NCBI GenBank assembly: GCA_951813535.1
Contig: OX638345.1
Span: 2,105,158 to 2,169,157, forward strand
From: an uncultured Dehalococcoidia bacterium
GTDB taxonomy: Bacteria; Chloroflexota; Dehalococcoidia; Lucifugimonadales; UBA3495
Direction: 5' to 3'
DNA: 64,000 bases
In this document: positions 1-8,512 of the stretch, in pieces
How positions within the stretch are numbered: the stretch's first letter is position 1
Layout: every line of letters begins with the position of its first letter
Translations under genes and position numbers: made by a program
Notes under the pieces: generated by a model
Told to the model about the DNA's origin: nothing
The model's input: the letters and a program-made list of their open reading frames with translations, nothing else
Databases searched by the model: none

Positions 1-1218
1 ATCAATCACCGACATCGCCATGATCTTCGCCGGATTGACCACCGCCTGCTGATAGTCCGTGATCAGGTACTCCAGGCTGTGCCCTGGCCCTTCCGCTCCA
101 GCGGTGTACGGGTGAATGGACGGGATGATATGGCTCAGGTCACCCATGTCGGTGGACCCGCCCCGGTTTCTCGTGGGCGGCATCATCAAAACGCGGTTTT
201 CCTGCAGCAGCTTCTGCGCGTTTCCTCGGAACGTGTCCATGAGCTGCTGGTCATGCCGCATGGGCAGGTACCCTGGAATGTTGGTGATCGACACCGACGC
301 TCCCACCGCCAGCGCTCCCGACCGGAAGCACCGATCCACGATGTCCGAATATCGCACCACGGCTTCCGGCGTGCCCGACCTCACGCGCCATTCCAGCCGC
401 ACGTCCGACGGCACGGAGTTCACGGCTTGCCCGCCGTACGTCATGATGCCGTGGATCCGGACGGTATCCGCCTCCCGGTAGAGCTCCCGGTTGGCGTTGA
501 TCGCCTGCAGCGCGAAGTTGGCCGCATTCAGGGCATTGATACCCAGGTGCGGCGACGACCCCGCATGGGCCGCCCGTCCGATGAAACGCACGTACTTGAC
601 CACGTGCCCGTTGCTGGTGCCGCCCATGGCGAACGAGTGTGATCCCATGTCGCTGGCGGTGTGGCACATCATTGCGATATCGACGTCGTCGAATTCGCCC
701 AGCTTGATGAGCTCCTGTTTTCCGCCCATGAATTCGATCTTGCCGGTCTCGCGCAAATCCAGCCGGCGCGCCACCTCGATGAATTCTTCGGCCGGCACCG
801 CGAACGGCACGATCTCCCCGTTCAACTCGGGCAACACTTCGGGCGCGGACAGTCCCATCACCGCCCCCAGCATCATGCCGATCTGGCAGTGGTGTCCGCA
901 GGCATGGGCCGCGTTGGTGGTTTCGGCCGCAAAGGGATGGCCGTCCACGATCAGGCTGTCCAGCTCACCGATGATCGCCACGCGCGGGCCGGGTCCCGCC
1001 CCGCCTTTCAAGGTTCCCTTGAGCCCGGTCAACGCCAGTCCCGCTCGGAATTGCACTCCAAGCTTGGCAAACTGTTCGGCCACGACCCGGGCCGTCCGAT
1101 ATTCGCTGTATCCCGGTTCCGGGTGTTCCAGGATGTCTTTTGCCACCGCGATCAAATCGTCGCTGTGCCGGTCGATTGCGGCGCATGCCGCCTGCTTCAG
1201 TTCTTCACGCGTGGCCAT
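1..1218 (-). CDS. M20-family amidohydrolase/peptidase, partial (3' end beyond window)
   Basis: This is a predicted zinc-dependent amide hydrolase of the M20 family (AbgB/aminoacylase type), probably cytoplasmic. The frame is open from ATG at 1218 to the window edge, 406 codons, so the C-terminus is missing. Metal-site motifs are visible: GELDS near residue 84-88, CGHHC at about 107-111 and PAEE near 145. A dimerisation-type segment with AAHAGSSPHLGINALNA follows. It is clearly paralogous to the next gene upstream (1311-2642), sharing the order of all these motifs and the N-terminus MxTxEELK. The pair lies head to tail on the same strand with about 90 nt between them, so a tandem duplication with divergence is likely. 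No substrate can be named; amide-conjugate hydrolysis is inferred from the family. Confidence 0.85.
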   Translation of the reverse strand, partial: MATREELKQAACAAIDRHSDDLIAVAKDILEHPEPGYSEYRTARVVAEQFAKLGVQFRAGLALTGLKGTLKGGAGPGPRVAIIGELDSLIVDGHPFAAETTNAAHACGHHCQIGMMLGAVMGLSAPEVLPELNGEIVPFAVPAEEFIEVARRLDLRETGKIEFMGGKQELIKLGEFDDVDIAMMCHTASDMGSHSFAMGGTSNGHVVKYVRFIGRAAHAGSSPHLGINALNAANFALQAINANRELYREADTVRIHGIMTYGGQAVNSVPSDVRLEWRVRSGTPEAVVRYSDIVDRCFRSGALAVGASVSITNIPGYLPMRHDQQLMDTFRGNAQKLLQENRVLMMPPTRNRGGSTDMGDLSHIIPSIHPYTAGAEGPGHSLEYLITDYQQAVVNPAKIMAMSVID

Positions 1219-1310
1219 TCAGTTCGTTCCGTTTTGAGAAGGTGATGCTCCGCTGCCGGTTAACGGTTCGGGCGCTCTGACGCCCTCTTCCGCCGCCCCG
1301 CCCGCGCTCG

Positions 1311-2642
1311 TCATCCCTCGGTGTAAGTTTCTTCCGCCGCCAGGCTCCGCATGAATTGCACGTATTCGCGCGACGTCATGTCCGCCCGATGGTTGGCCAC
1401 AACCTGGTTGGCCTCTTTTGCTCCATCCGCCATCAGGTCGATCACCGTCGATGCCATTGCCTTGGCTCCGGTAACCACGGCCATCTGGTAGTCCTGGATC
1501 ACGTAGTCCGCGCCGTGGCCGATGCCGGTGGCACCGCCCACGTAGGGATGCAGCACCGGCATCAGCGCGCTCACGTCGCCCATGTCGGTGCTTCCGGTCC
1601 TGTGCTCCGTCCGCCCTATGTTCTCGGCGCCCACCAGTTTCTCGGCGTTGGCGCGGAAAATCGCCTGCATCCGGTCGTCCTGCAGCATCGGCAGGTATCC
1701 CGGGATGGTCTGGATATTTACGGTGGCCCCCATCGCCATGGCCCCGGCGCGCAGGGCCCGGTCAACCTTGCGATTGGCGTCCTTGATGGCATCCAGTGTC
1801 TTGCCGCGCACGAACGTCTCCATCCGCACGTCCGCCGGCACCGCGCTCACCGCTTCGCCGCCCTTGGTGATGATGGGATGCACGCGAACCGTGTCGGTGT
1901 CCACGAATGTCTCGCGGTTGAAATGTATCGCGGACATCGCCAGCGTTGCCGCATTCAGCGCGTTGATCCCCAGGTGCGGCGACCCGCCGGCGTGGGCTCC
2001 CTTGCCCACGAACTGTATTTTCTTGGCGACGGTCCCGTTGTTGGTGCCGGTCAGGCACAGTTGCTTCTCGCTGGGCGCGCTTGTGGTGTGCATCATCATC
2101 GCCAGATGCACGTCATCGAACTCGCCCAGCCTGATGAACTCCGGTTTCCCGCCCAGGAATTCGATCCTGCCATCCCGGCGCAATTGGTCCCGGTATTCGA
2201 TCTCGATGTATTCCTCAGCCGGGACCGCCATGGACAATATGCGCCCACTCAGGTGGGGGAGAACATCGTCCCGCATCAGGGCCCTGGTGACTCCCAGCAT
2301 CATGGCGATCTGGCAGTGATGCCCGCAGGCGTGGGCGGCGCCCGTGTCCGAGTTCGCATGCGGATGCTCGTTCACGATCAGGCTGTCCAGTTCACCCATG
2401 ATCGCCATGCCGGGCCCTTCGCTGCCGCCGATGATTTCGCCGCGCAGTCCGGTCATTCCCAAGCCGGACCGGAATGGCACTCCCATGGCCGCGAACTGCT
2501 CGCCAACCAAGGCGGCGGTTTTGAACTCCCGAAATCCGGGCTCGGGGTTGGCCAGGATCTGTTGAGACAGGCCGATCAATTCCTCGGCGCGGGAGTCGAT
2601 CTCAGCGAATGCCCGCTCCTTCAACTCTTCTTTCGTCGGCAT
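1311..2642 (-). CDS. M20-family amidohydrolase/peptidase
   Basis: This is a full-length member of the M20 metallopeptidase/aminoacylase family, 443 residues, predicted to hydrolyse an amide bond in an N-acyl or peptide-like substrate. Visible motifs are GELDSL (about residue 83), ACGHHCQ (about 106), PAEEY (about 140), the lid-domain segment GKGAHAGGSPHLGINA (about 213) and a C-terminal GHGADY. There is no signal peptide. It lies directly upstream of a paralogue (1-1218) on the same strand and may be transcribed with it. The two differ mainly at the C-terminal end and in the segment after the metal site, which suggests distinct substrates. The exact substrate is unknown. Confidence 0.87.
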   Translation of the reverse strand: MPTKEELKERAFAEIDSRAEELIGLSQQILANPEPGFREFKTAALVGEQFAAMGVPFRSGLGMTGLRGEIIGGSEGPGMAIMGELDSLIVNEHPHANSDTGAAHACGHHCQIAMMLGVTRALMRDDVLPHLSGRILSMAVPAEEYIEIEYRDQLRRDGRIEFLGGKPEFIRLGEFDDVHLAMMMHTTSAPSEKQLCLTGTNNGTVAKKIQFVGKGAHAGGSPHLGINALNAATLAMSAIHFNRETFVDTDTVRVHPIITKGGEAVSAVPADVRMETFVRGKTLDAIKDANRKVDRALRAGAMAMGATVNIQTIPGYLPMLQDDRMQAIFRANAEKLVGAENIGRTEHRTGSTDMGDVSALMPVLHPYVGGATGIGHGADYVIQDYQMAVVTGAKAMASTVIDLMADGAKEANQVVANHRADMTSREYVQFMRSLAAEETYTEG

Positions 2643-2770
2643 TCAAAGCCCTCCGGGGCAATCTCAGGCCACCCTCGGCGACCGCCCGCGAATGGTAACA
2701 TAACCTGCCATCCCTGCCTATTCGGGCCGACCCATAGCCAGGGCAATCGCATTTGAACCTGAAGCTATTC

Positions 2771-2874
2771 CGTCATTCCCGCGAAAGCGGGAATCCAATG
2801 GTCGAAAGTGGTAGATTCTGTTTATCGGTGATTGCTTTTCGGCTTCTGGACTCCGGCTTTCGCCGGAGTGACGA
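2771..2874. repeat. Inverted pair of REP-like hairpin elements
   Basis: The first unit (2771-2796) contains the palindrome ATTCCCGCGAAAGCGGGAAT. The second (2848-2874) is the same kind of unit on the opposite strand, with the palindrome CTCCGGCTTTCGCCGGAG and the end GTGACGA mirroring CGTCA. The two units face each other across about 50 nt, as in BIME-type pairs. A third, decayed copy lies at 31505-31530. Such elements are commonly spread by REP-associated transposases; none is seen in this window. Confidence 0.7.
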
Positions 2875-2983
2875 ATGTGCAGATTTGAAATGCAATTGCC
2901 CTGACCCCATAGCATGTTTCGGTTTGGCTCATGATTGCGGGTCAGGCGCTCCGGTTGAGCCGGAGTTCGAATCGCCGCCAAGT

Positions 2984-2989
2984 TATAAT
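2984..2989 (+). promoter_or_regulatory. -10 element TATAAT, probably giving a leaderless mRNA
   Basis: TATAAT ends 6 nt before the ATG of the glycerate kinase gene at 2996. Transcription would start about 7 nt downstream of the -10 box, at or next to the A of ATG. No Shine-Dalgarno sequence is present. No good -35 is seen at 17 nt. Confidence 0.5.
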
Positions 2990-2995
2990 TCAAAC

Positions 2996-4141
2996 ATGGC
3001 ATTACGAATAGTCATCTCTCCCCAGGCGTTCAAGCACAGCATCGGAGCGAGGGAGGCCGCGCTGGCCATCCAACGTGGCATCCTGGCCGCCGCCCCCGAC
3101 GCTGAAACCATCTTGATCCCGGTGGCCGACGGCGGCGACGGGACGTTGGCAGCGCTCATCGATACCACTGGCGGCAGCTATCGTCAGGCCACGGTCACGG
3201 GCCCCCTCGGCGACCCGCTCGATGCCCAGTGGGGCATAATGGGCGACGGCGAAACCGCCGTTATCGAAATGGCCCTGGCCTCCGGACTGGCCCTGATTCC
3301 CGACGACCGCCGTGATCCGCGCCGCGCCACCACCTACGGTACGGGTGAATTGATCCGCGCCGCTCTGGACGACGGCTACCGGCGTGTCATTGTTGGGCTG
3401 GGTGGCAGCGCGACCAACGACGGCGGGACCGGAATGGCGTCCGCCCTGGGCGCTCGGTTCCTTGATGCGCAGGGCGCCCAGTTGCCTCCCGGAGGGGCCG
3501 CCCTGGCGGGTCTCGTTCGCATTGACGCCACCGGGTTGCACCCTGCTCTGTCGCAAACTACCCTGATCGGCGCTACGGATGTGACCAATCCTCTGTGCGG
3601 CGAAACGGGGGCGTCCGCGATCTTCGGGCCGCAGAAGGGGGCCACGCCCCAGATGGTTTCCGAGTTGGACGGTTGCCTGGCCAACTTGGCTCGCGTGGTT
3701 CGGTCTGATCTCGGCGCTGACGTGCTGTACACGCCTGGCTCCGGCGCGGCCGGCGGTTTGGGCGCCGGCCTGATCGCATTCACCGGGGCGGAATTGCGGT
3801 CGGGAATCGACATGGTCTGCGACGTGCTCGACTTCGACCGCCGCGTCCCCGGAGCCGACCTAGTGATAACCGGAGAAGGTCGGGCGGATCGTTCGACCGC
3901 GTTCGACAAGGCGCCGGTGGGCATCGCCCGCCGGGCCCGGCGGTTGGGTGTTCCCACGGTGCTGGTGGCCGGCAGCCTCGGCCCGGGCTACGAAACCCTG
4001 TACGACCACGGCATCGACGCTATCTTGCCCATCGCCGAGGAGCCTGTCGATCTCGACTCCAGCCTCCGGCGCGGGTCCGAACTCCTCGAACGGGCGGCAG
4101 AACGCGCCATCCGCCTCTACGGCTTGGGGCGCAACGGCTGA
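2996..4141 (+). CDS. Glycerate kinase (GlxK/GarK family)
   Basis: This is predicted to phosphorylate D-glycerate to 2-phosphoglycerate, feeding glyoxylate or sugar-acid breakdown into glycolysis. The 381-residue length is normal for the family. The N-terminus MALRIVISPQAFKHSI matches the family's A/SPxxFKxSl pattern, and VADGGDGT (about residue 43) is the diagnostic glycine-rich motif. GLGGSATNDGGTGMASALG (about 138) and PGSGAAGGLGAGL (about 249) are also family-typical. ATG at 2996 was chosen because the homology begins there and a TATAAT sits just before it. The stop overlaps the next gene's start (TGATG at 4139-4143), so translation is likely coupled. Confidence 0.92.
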   Translation: MALRIVISPQAFKHSIGAREAALAIQRGILAAAPDAETILIPVADGGDGTLAALIDTTGGSYRQATVTGPLGDPLDAQWGIMGDGETAVIEMALASGLALIPDDRRDPRRATTYGTGELIRAALDDGYRRVIVGLGGSATNDGGTGMASALGARFLDAQGAQLPPGGAALAGLVRIDATGLHPALSQTTLIGATDVTNPLCGETGASAIFGPQKGATPQMVSELDGCLANLARVVRSDLGADVLYTPGSGAAGGLGAGLIAFTGAELRSGIDMVCDVLDFDRRVPGADLVITGEGRADRSTAFDKAPVGIARRARRLGVPTVLVAGSLGPGYETLYDHGIDAILPIAEEPVDLDSSLRRGSELLERAAERAIRLYGLGRNG

Positions 4142-4587
4142 TGCCTGCGTTCACCCTGGACACCGAGCATTGGCTTCCCAGGCAGCCCGAGGACGTTTTC
4201 GATTTCTACGCCGACGCATTCAACCTCGAGCAGCTGACTCCGCCCTGGCTGCGGTTTGAGGTGGTCTCTGCGGCTCCGGTCACCATGCAGCCCGGTGTGG
4301 AAATCGATTACCGTTTGCGATTGCACGGCGTGACTTTGAAATGGCGCAGCCGCATCACCGTTTGGGATCCACCGCACCGCTTCGTCGACGAGCAGGTCCG
4401 GGGGCCGTACCAACAGTGGGTCCATGAGCATACCTTCACGGCCCACGAAGGCGGCACCCACGTTCGCGACCTCGTGCAATATGCCATGCTGGGCGGCTGG
4501 TTGGCTGACCGCCTGCTGGTCCGTCGCGACCTCAGGCGAATTTTCGCCTACCGCCAGCAACGCCTCGCCGAGATTTTCGGCGGGTAG
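4141..4587 (+). CDS. SRPBCC-family protein (START-like fold)
   Basis: This 148-residue protein looks like the polyketide-cyclase/coenzyme-Q-binding-like SRPBCC group that binds small hydrophobic ligands. Typical features are the opening PRQPEDVFDFYADAFNLEQLTPPWL, an early helix that pairs with the beta sheet, the strand RITVWDPPHRFVDEQVRGPYQQWVHEHTF split by turns, and the long C-terminal helix LRRIFAYRQQRLAEIF. It starts inside the stop codon of the glycerate kinase gene. No catalytic function can be stated, and the link to glycerate metabolism is positional only. Confidence 0.8.
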   Translation: MPAFTLDTEHWLPRQPEDVFDFYADAFNLEQLTPPWLRFEVVSAAPVTMQPGVEIDYRLRLHGVTLKWRSRITVWDPPHRFVDEQVRGPYQQWVHEHTFTAHEGGTHVRDLVQYAMLGGWLADRLLVRRDLRRIFAYRQQRLAEIFGG

Positions 4588-4629
4588 CGTGTTCCGCTGC
4601 GGCGGCTAGCCGGCGGATATAACGGCCGG

Positions 4630-5034
4630 TCAGCCGATGCGCGGAGAAACGAACTGCAGCACGATCCCCGCCAACTCCATCGCCCGCTCCGCATCCACGT
4701 CGTCGAACGCTTCGGAGGGTATCCCGCTGGGAAGGAATTCCGGATACCTGGTGATGTCGTAGTACTTGTCCAACTGCCGCGCGTCCGCTTTGATCGTGTC
4801 GAAGAACATCTCGAAGATCTTGGCGTCTTCGCAGAGGTCGATCAAGGAATTGCCCCACACGTCCTCCGCCCCGCGCTTGTACAGATAAGCCTTCACCGCC
4901 TTCTCCGCGGCCTGCTGGCTCAGGAAGCACGCGACGTTGTAACGCCCGCCTCCACGGTTGAAACCCGCGTCTTCAAGGTCTTGCTCCGCCTGTCGAAACC
5001 AGCGAGCGCCTTCCGCAGCGAAATCAGGCATCAA
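4630..5034 (-). CDS. HEPN-domain protein of an MNT/HEPN pair
   Basis: This is a 134-residue all-helical HEPN (PF05168-like) protein with the family core [17 protein letters not shown] and the late motif RYPEFLPSG with the helix following it. In active HEPN ribonucleases an R-x4-6-H motif is expected. Here the segment usually read as WGHS near residue 60 is WGNS, and no clean R-x4-6-H is seen, so RNase activity is doubtful. The start overlaps the end of the nucleotidyltransferase gene by about 10 nt; ATG codons at 5034 and 5031 are both possible. Such pairs act as toxin-antitoxin modules or nucleotide-binding partners; which role applies here is not clear. Confidence 0.82.
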   Translation of the reverse strand: MMPDFAAEGARWFRQAEQDLEDAGFNRGGGRYNVACFLSQQAAEKAVKAYLYKRGAEDVWGNSLIDLCEDAKIFEMFFDTIKADARQLDKYYDITRYPEFLPSGIPSEAFDDVDAERAMELAGIVLQFVSPRIG

Positions 5035-5365
5035 AAATCACCCTTCCTTGCTTGCCGGCCTGGTACAACGCTGGCAGCGTGTCCTGCAACTCTTCGAACT
5101 CAGCCGGCGTGTAGACCTGTGCCCTCATGCCGACCTGAGAGCCAATATGATACGAGAAGAAGTCGGCGCGCCGCCCGAACGGTCGGTCGGTATCGTGAAC
5201 AAACAGCAGGTCGATGGTGCTGCTCGGCGAGTAATCGCCGCTCACCATGTCCCCGATCAGGATCGCCTTCTCGATCCCAAGCGTCGGCAGCACCCCCATG
5301 ATCTCTTCCAGTTGCTGTTCCATCATTTGCCGCCGGAACTGGATGAACCCTACTCGCATCGGCAT
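5024..5365 (-). CDS. Minimal nucleotidyltransferase-like (MNT) protein, catalytically degenerate
   Basis: This 113-residue partner of the HEPN protein has the polymerase-beta-like nucleotidyltransferase fold. The usual motif is G-S-x9-10-D-x-D. Here the segment reads [19 protein letters not shown]. The serine after glycine is Asp, and the first metal-binding Asp is Thr; only the second Asp remains. Catalytic AMP transfer is therefore unlikely without another arrangement. ATG at 5365 was chosen because AAGGAG lies 7 nt upstream and the start directly follows the lutC-like stop. The gene order lutA-lutB-lutC-MNT-HEPN on one strand suggests read-through from the lut operon. Confidence 0.78.
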   Translation of the reverse strand: MPMRVGFIQFRRQMMEQQLEEIMGVLPTLGIEKAILIGDMVSGDYSPSSTIDLLFVHDTDRPFGRRADFFSYHIGSQVGMRAQVYTPAEFEELQDTLPALYQAGKQGRVIFDA

Positions 5366-5369
5366 TGCT

Positions 5370-6107
5370 CTACTCCTTGTCCAGCAGCACCATGTGGACC
5401 TCACGGGGGCCGTGCACACCCACCACGATAGTCTGCTCAATATCCGCGGTACGGCTGGGCCCGGTGATGAAATTCAGGTAACTGCCCATGTCGCCCCCGT
5501 TCCGTACGTGCTCCAGCCGGCGCAGCGCGAACAGGTCGTCCAGCGTGCCCAGAAGGTCCGACGGCCTCACAATCGCCAGATGGACCGGCGGCACCACCGA
5601 CACCAGGCGGCTCAGGCCTCGCCTGGGCAACACGACCACCGACCCTGTTTCCGCGATGGCGTAATCAGCTCCGGTGATGCCCATGTCCGATTCGGCCAGC
5701 CGTTGCCGCACCTCCGTCCGACTGGACGGTCCGTCGTACACCGCAGGCCAGCACAGGCCGCCGGCTCCGGCAACCGCAGCGTCCACCGGGACGGTTTCGA
5801 ACACCTCCTGTTCCGACCTCGCTACCGACGTCGCTCCCAGGCTGCGCGCCAGGGACGTTACATAATCCAGGGCTTCCTCCGCCCCGTCGCACCGTTGCAC
5901 GTTCCAGCCCCGAAGCGCTGCCGTCTCCGCCATTCGGTCCAGCAGTTCCGGCGTTTCCCGCGCAGCGCGTTCCCGCACGGCCTCAGCCCGCGCCTCCAGC
6001 GCCGGAAACTCCTCTGCCAGGACGTCATACGGTTCGGCGGGCGGTCCGCTTTGCCGGCCTAACGCCGCCCGAATGGTCTCCCGGAACTGTGCTGATGGGA
6101 TACCCAT
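5370..6107 (-). CDS. lutC: LUD-domain protein, LutC-like lactate utilisation subunit
   Basis: This is a LutC/YkgG-type protein of the LUD superfamily, part of the three-component LutABC system that oxidises L-lactate to pyruvate. The core region carries GITGADYAIAETGSVV, matching the LUD pattern also found in LutB, and PPVHLAIVRPSDL. ATG at 6107 has a GGAG about 8 nt upstream and gives 245 residues. An in-frame ATG at 6152 would add 15 residues but lacks a ribosome site. The two starts are preceded by nearly the same short sequence, so the N-terminus begins MGIP in both cases. It follows lutB by about 48 nt and shares its strand. Confidence 0.87.
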   Translation of the reverse strand: MGIPSAQFRETIRAALGRQSGPPAEPYDVLAEEFPALEARAEAVRERAARETPELLDRMAETAALRGWNVQRCDGAEEALDYVTSLARSLGATSVARSEQEVFETVPVDAAVAGAGGLCWPAVYDGPSSRTEVRQRLAESDMGITGADYAIAETGSVVVLPRRGLSRLVSVVPPVHLAIVRPSDLLGTLDDLFALRRLEHVRNGGDMGSYLNFITGPSRTADIEQTIVVGVHGPREVHMVLLDKE

Positions 6108-6155
6108 GAGATTGCGCTCCGGCGAGTTTCGGCGTTTGAATGGGATACCCATTGT

Positions 6156-7616
6156 TTATGCCCGTTTGCTGTCCGACCCGCTGTTTGATAGCTCGTCCCG
6201 CCATATTTCGGCGAACGATCTCGGCGGGGGGATGGGGAGATCCCGCGCGCGGGTCCAGCGCGACACCACGGGGAGCCGTGTCTGACCCAGCACGCCGCGG
6301 TTTGCCAGGGGCGCCAACAACCATCGGCCCATCTTTCGCCCCAGGTTCAATAACCGGGGACTCGACATAACGGCGGCAAATCCCCGAGCGAAGAGACTCT
6401 CGGTATCAGACCCGGTGCCCTGGTAGGATCCCTGCCCTTCCGCTGCGACGTGCCGCAGGTGCAGCAGCATCCGCGGGATGTTGATCTGCACCGGGCAGGC
6501 GTCTCGGCAAGCCCCGCACAATGTCGATGCGTTGGGCAGATCCTTGGCCTGTCCGAGCCCGACCAGCCCCGGCGTAACGATAGATCCAATGGGCCCGGGA
6601 TATACCCATCCGTAGGCGTGCCCTCCCACCCGTTGATACACGGGACACACGTTCAGGCACGCCCCGCAGCGGATGCAGTACAGCGATTCGCGCAGCGCGG
6701 GATCCGCCAACAGCCGGCTGCGCCCGTTGTCCACGATCACCAGGTGAAATTCCTCGGGTCCATCCTCGTCATCAGGCCGGCGAGGCCCGGTAACCATGCT
6801 CATGTACGAAGTGATGCGCTGGCCGGTGGCCGAGCGCGGCAGCAGCCTCAGAAATACGGCCAGGTCCTGGAGCGACGGGATCACCTTCTCCATGCCGGCC
6901 AGGCCCACGTGAACCCGGGGCGCCGAGGTGCACAACCGGCCGTTCCCCTCGTTGGTGATGATCACCAGCGAACCGGTTTCCGCCACCAGGAAGTTGGCCC
7001 CGCTGATGCCCATGTCGGCGTCGAGGAACTTCTGCCGCAGCACGACCCGAGCGATGCGGGCCATCTCCTCGATGTCCTCCGAATACGGCACCCCAAGTTG
7101 GTCCGCAAACAGTTGGGCGACCTGCCTCCGTGTCTTGTGCAGCGCCGGGGCCACCAGGTGCGAAGGCGTCTCATTGGCCAACTGTATGATGTACTCGCCC
7201 AGGTCGGTCTCGAATACGTCGATCCCCTGCGCCTCCAGCACGTGGTTGAGCCCGAGTTCTTCCGACACCATGGACTTGCTTTTGGTGACCGTGCGTACTC
7301 CGTTGTCGCGGGCGATTTGAGCAACGATCGCGTTGGCCTGCCCCGCGTCCGCGGCGAAATGGACCCGTCCGCCGGCCGCGGTCACATTCCGCTCCAGCAT
7401 CTCCAGGTAGTAGTCCAGGTGCCCGATGGTGTGTTCTTTGATCCGGCGCGCCTGTTCGCGCCATTCCTCCCACACCTCCGGAGTGACCTCGTGTATTGCC
7501 TCACGGCGGGTTCCGTCGAATCCGGTCCCCGCCCGACGCAGCGCCTGGCGCAGTTGTGTGTCCTTCACCGCCGCCTGGGTGGCGGACACGAAATCGCGAG
7601 TGACGACCTCCGCCAT
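6156..7616 (-). CDS. lutB: LutB-like iron-sulfur protein with LUD and ferredoxin domains
   Basis: This 486-residue LutB/YkgF homologue has an N-terminal LUD domain followed by two 4Fe-4S motifs: CIRCGACLNVCPV, then CGACRDACPVQINIPRM. The LUD core reads GISGANFLVAETGSLV. It is predicted to shuttle electrons in L-lactate oxidation with LutA and LutC. ATG at 7616 was chosen because the reading frame upstream lies inside the lutA gene in another frame and shows no homology. The lutA stop is at 7619-7621, so the two genes nearly touch and translation may be coupled. Confidence 0.93.
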   Translation of the reverse strand: MAEVVTRDFVSATQAAVKDTQLRQALRRAGTGFDGTRREAIHEVTPEVWEEWREQARRIKEHTIGHLDYYLEMLERNVTAAGGRVHFAADAGQANAIVAQIARDNGVRTVTKSKSMVSEELGLNHVLEAQGIDVFETDLGEYIIQLANETPSHLVAPALHKTRRQVAQLFADQLGVPYSEDIEEMARIARVVLRQKFLDADMGISGANFLVAETGSLVIITNEGNGRLCTSAPRVHVGLAGMEKVIPSLQDLAVFLRLLPRSATGQRITSYMSMVTGPRRPDDEDGPEEFHLVIVDNGRSRLLADPALRESLYCIRCGACLNVCPVYQRVGGHAYGWVYPGPIGSIVTPGLVGLGQAKDLPNASTLCGACRDACPVQINIPRMLLHLRHVAAEGQGSYQGTGSDTESLFARGFAAVMSSPRLLNLGRKMGRWLLAPLANRGVLGQTRLPVVSRWTRARDLPIPPPRSFAEIWRDELSNSGSDSKRA

Positions 7617-7618
7617 GG

Positions 7619-8371
7619 CTAGCCGGACTCTCCGTCCAGCAATTGGGCGATATGCCTCACCCGCAAGGGCAGTTTTTGGCGGCTGACCGCACCCCCGATG
7701 TGCATCAGGCACCCCATGTCGCACGCCGTCAGCGTGTCCGCGCCGCTGCCCGTGGCCGCCGCAACCTTGTCGGCCAGCATCTCTTCCGAGATGTGAGGAT
7801 ACTTGATCGCGAACGTCCCGCCGAACCCGCAGCATTGCTCCGCATCCGGCAGATCGACCCGTTCTATGCCCGGCGCAGCGTCCAACAGGCGTTGCGGAGC
7901 CCCCGTGACCTCCATCTCCCTCAGCAGGTGGCACGATGGGTGATAAGCAACCCTACAGCCGCGCTCCGGCTGGTCGCCTGTGGCTGGCTCGTATCCGACG
8001 ACGTCGACCAGGAACTCGGTGAATTCGTACACCCGCTGGCTCAGATCTCTGGCGCGCGCCTGCAGTTCCGGGTCGTCGGCGAACAGGTCGAGGTAAAACA
8101 CCCGCATCATCGCCCCGCACGAGCCCGAGGGCACGACCACGAACGCCCGGTCATCCAGGAGGTTCAGCGTGCGTTCCGCCAGTTTGCGCGCCTCCCCGGT
8201 GAATCCGGAGTTGTACAGTGGCTGACCGCAGCACGTCTGCCCTTCCGGGTAATCGACCTCCACGCCGGCCCGTCGTAGCACGCGCACGACGCTGACTCCA
8301 ACCTCGGGATAAAGCTGGTCAACGATGCAGGTGGTGAAAAGGGACGCCCGGATGGTGCGCGGCTGGCTCAA
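7619..8371 (-). CDS. lutA: LutA-like (Fe-S)-binding oxidoreductase subunit, CCG domains
   Basis: This 250-residue protein has two CCG (cysteine-rich) domains, as in LutA/YkgE and the GlpC/HdrB group. The first holds GQTCCGQPLYNSG and the second PDAEQCCGFGGTF with a CDMGC ending. Together with the LutB- and LutC-like genes downstream it predicts NAD-independent lactate oxidation. The start is TTG at 8371, because no ATG or GTG fits and homology begins at SQPRTIRASLF. GAGG lies about 7 nt upstream. The next gene upstream is divergent, so this is the first gene of the operon. Confidence 0.9.
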   Translation of the reverse strand: MSQPRTIRASLFTTCIVDQLYPEVGVSVVRVLRRAGVEVDYPEGQTCCGQPLYNSGFTGEARKLAERTLNLLDDRAFVVVPSGSCGAMMRVFYLDLFADDPELQARARDLSQRVYEFTEFLVDVVGYEPATGDQPERGCRVAYHPSCHLLREMEVTGAPQRLLDAAPGIERVDLPDAEQCCGFGGTFAIKYPHISEEMLADKVAAATGSGADTLTACDMGCLMHIGGAVSRQKLPLRVRHIAQLLDGESG

Positions 8372-8512
8372 ATCAAATCCTCGTTCGGCGGCGACGCAAG
8401 GTTAGCAGAGTGGTACCCATCGGACAAGGTAAGTCCGGTGCGCACTCTTGGTCTCAGCCCCGCCGCTGGGTATCATATTGCGGCCATCATCCTCTTGGAT
8501 AGGAGATCAAAC

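Larger units (their letters stand above)
2643..2995. other. Intergenic region with hairpin repeats
   Basis: This 353-nt region has no convincing gene. It lies between the divergent M20 gene and the glycerate kinase gene. It holds an inverted pair of hairpin repeats (2771-2874) and a -10 element directly before the kinase start. The open frame that extends upstream of the kinase through this region reads through the repeats and is not coding. Confidence 0.7.

Noticed and set aside
1356-2756. Plus-strand frame of 466 codons opposite the M20 gene
   Set aside because: Its His/Gly-rich composition is that of an antisense shadow; the minus strand has all M20 motifs.
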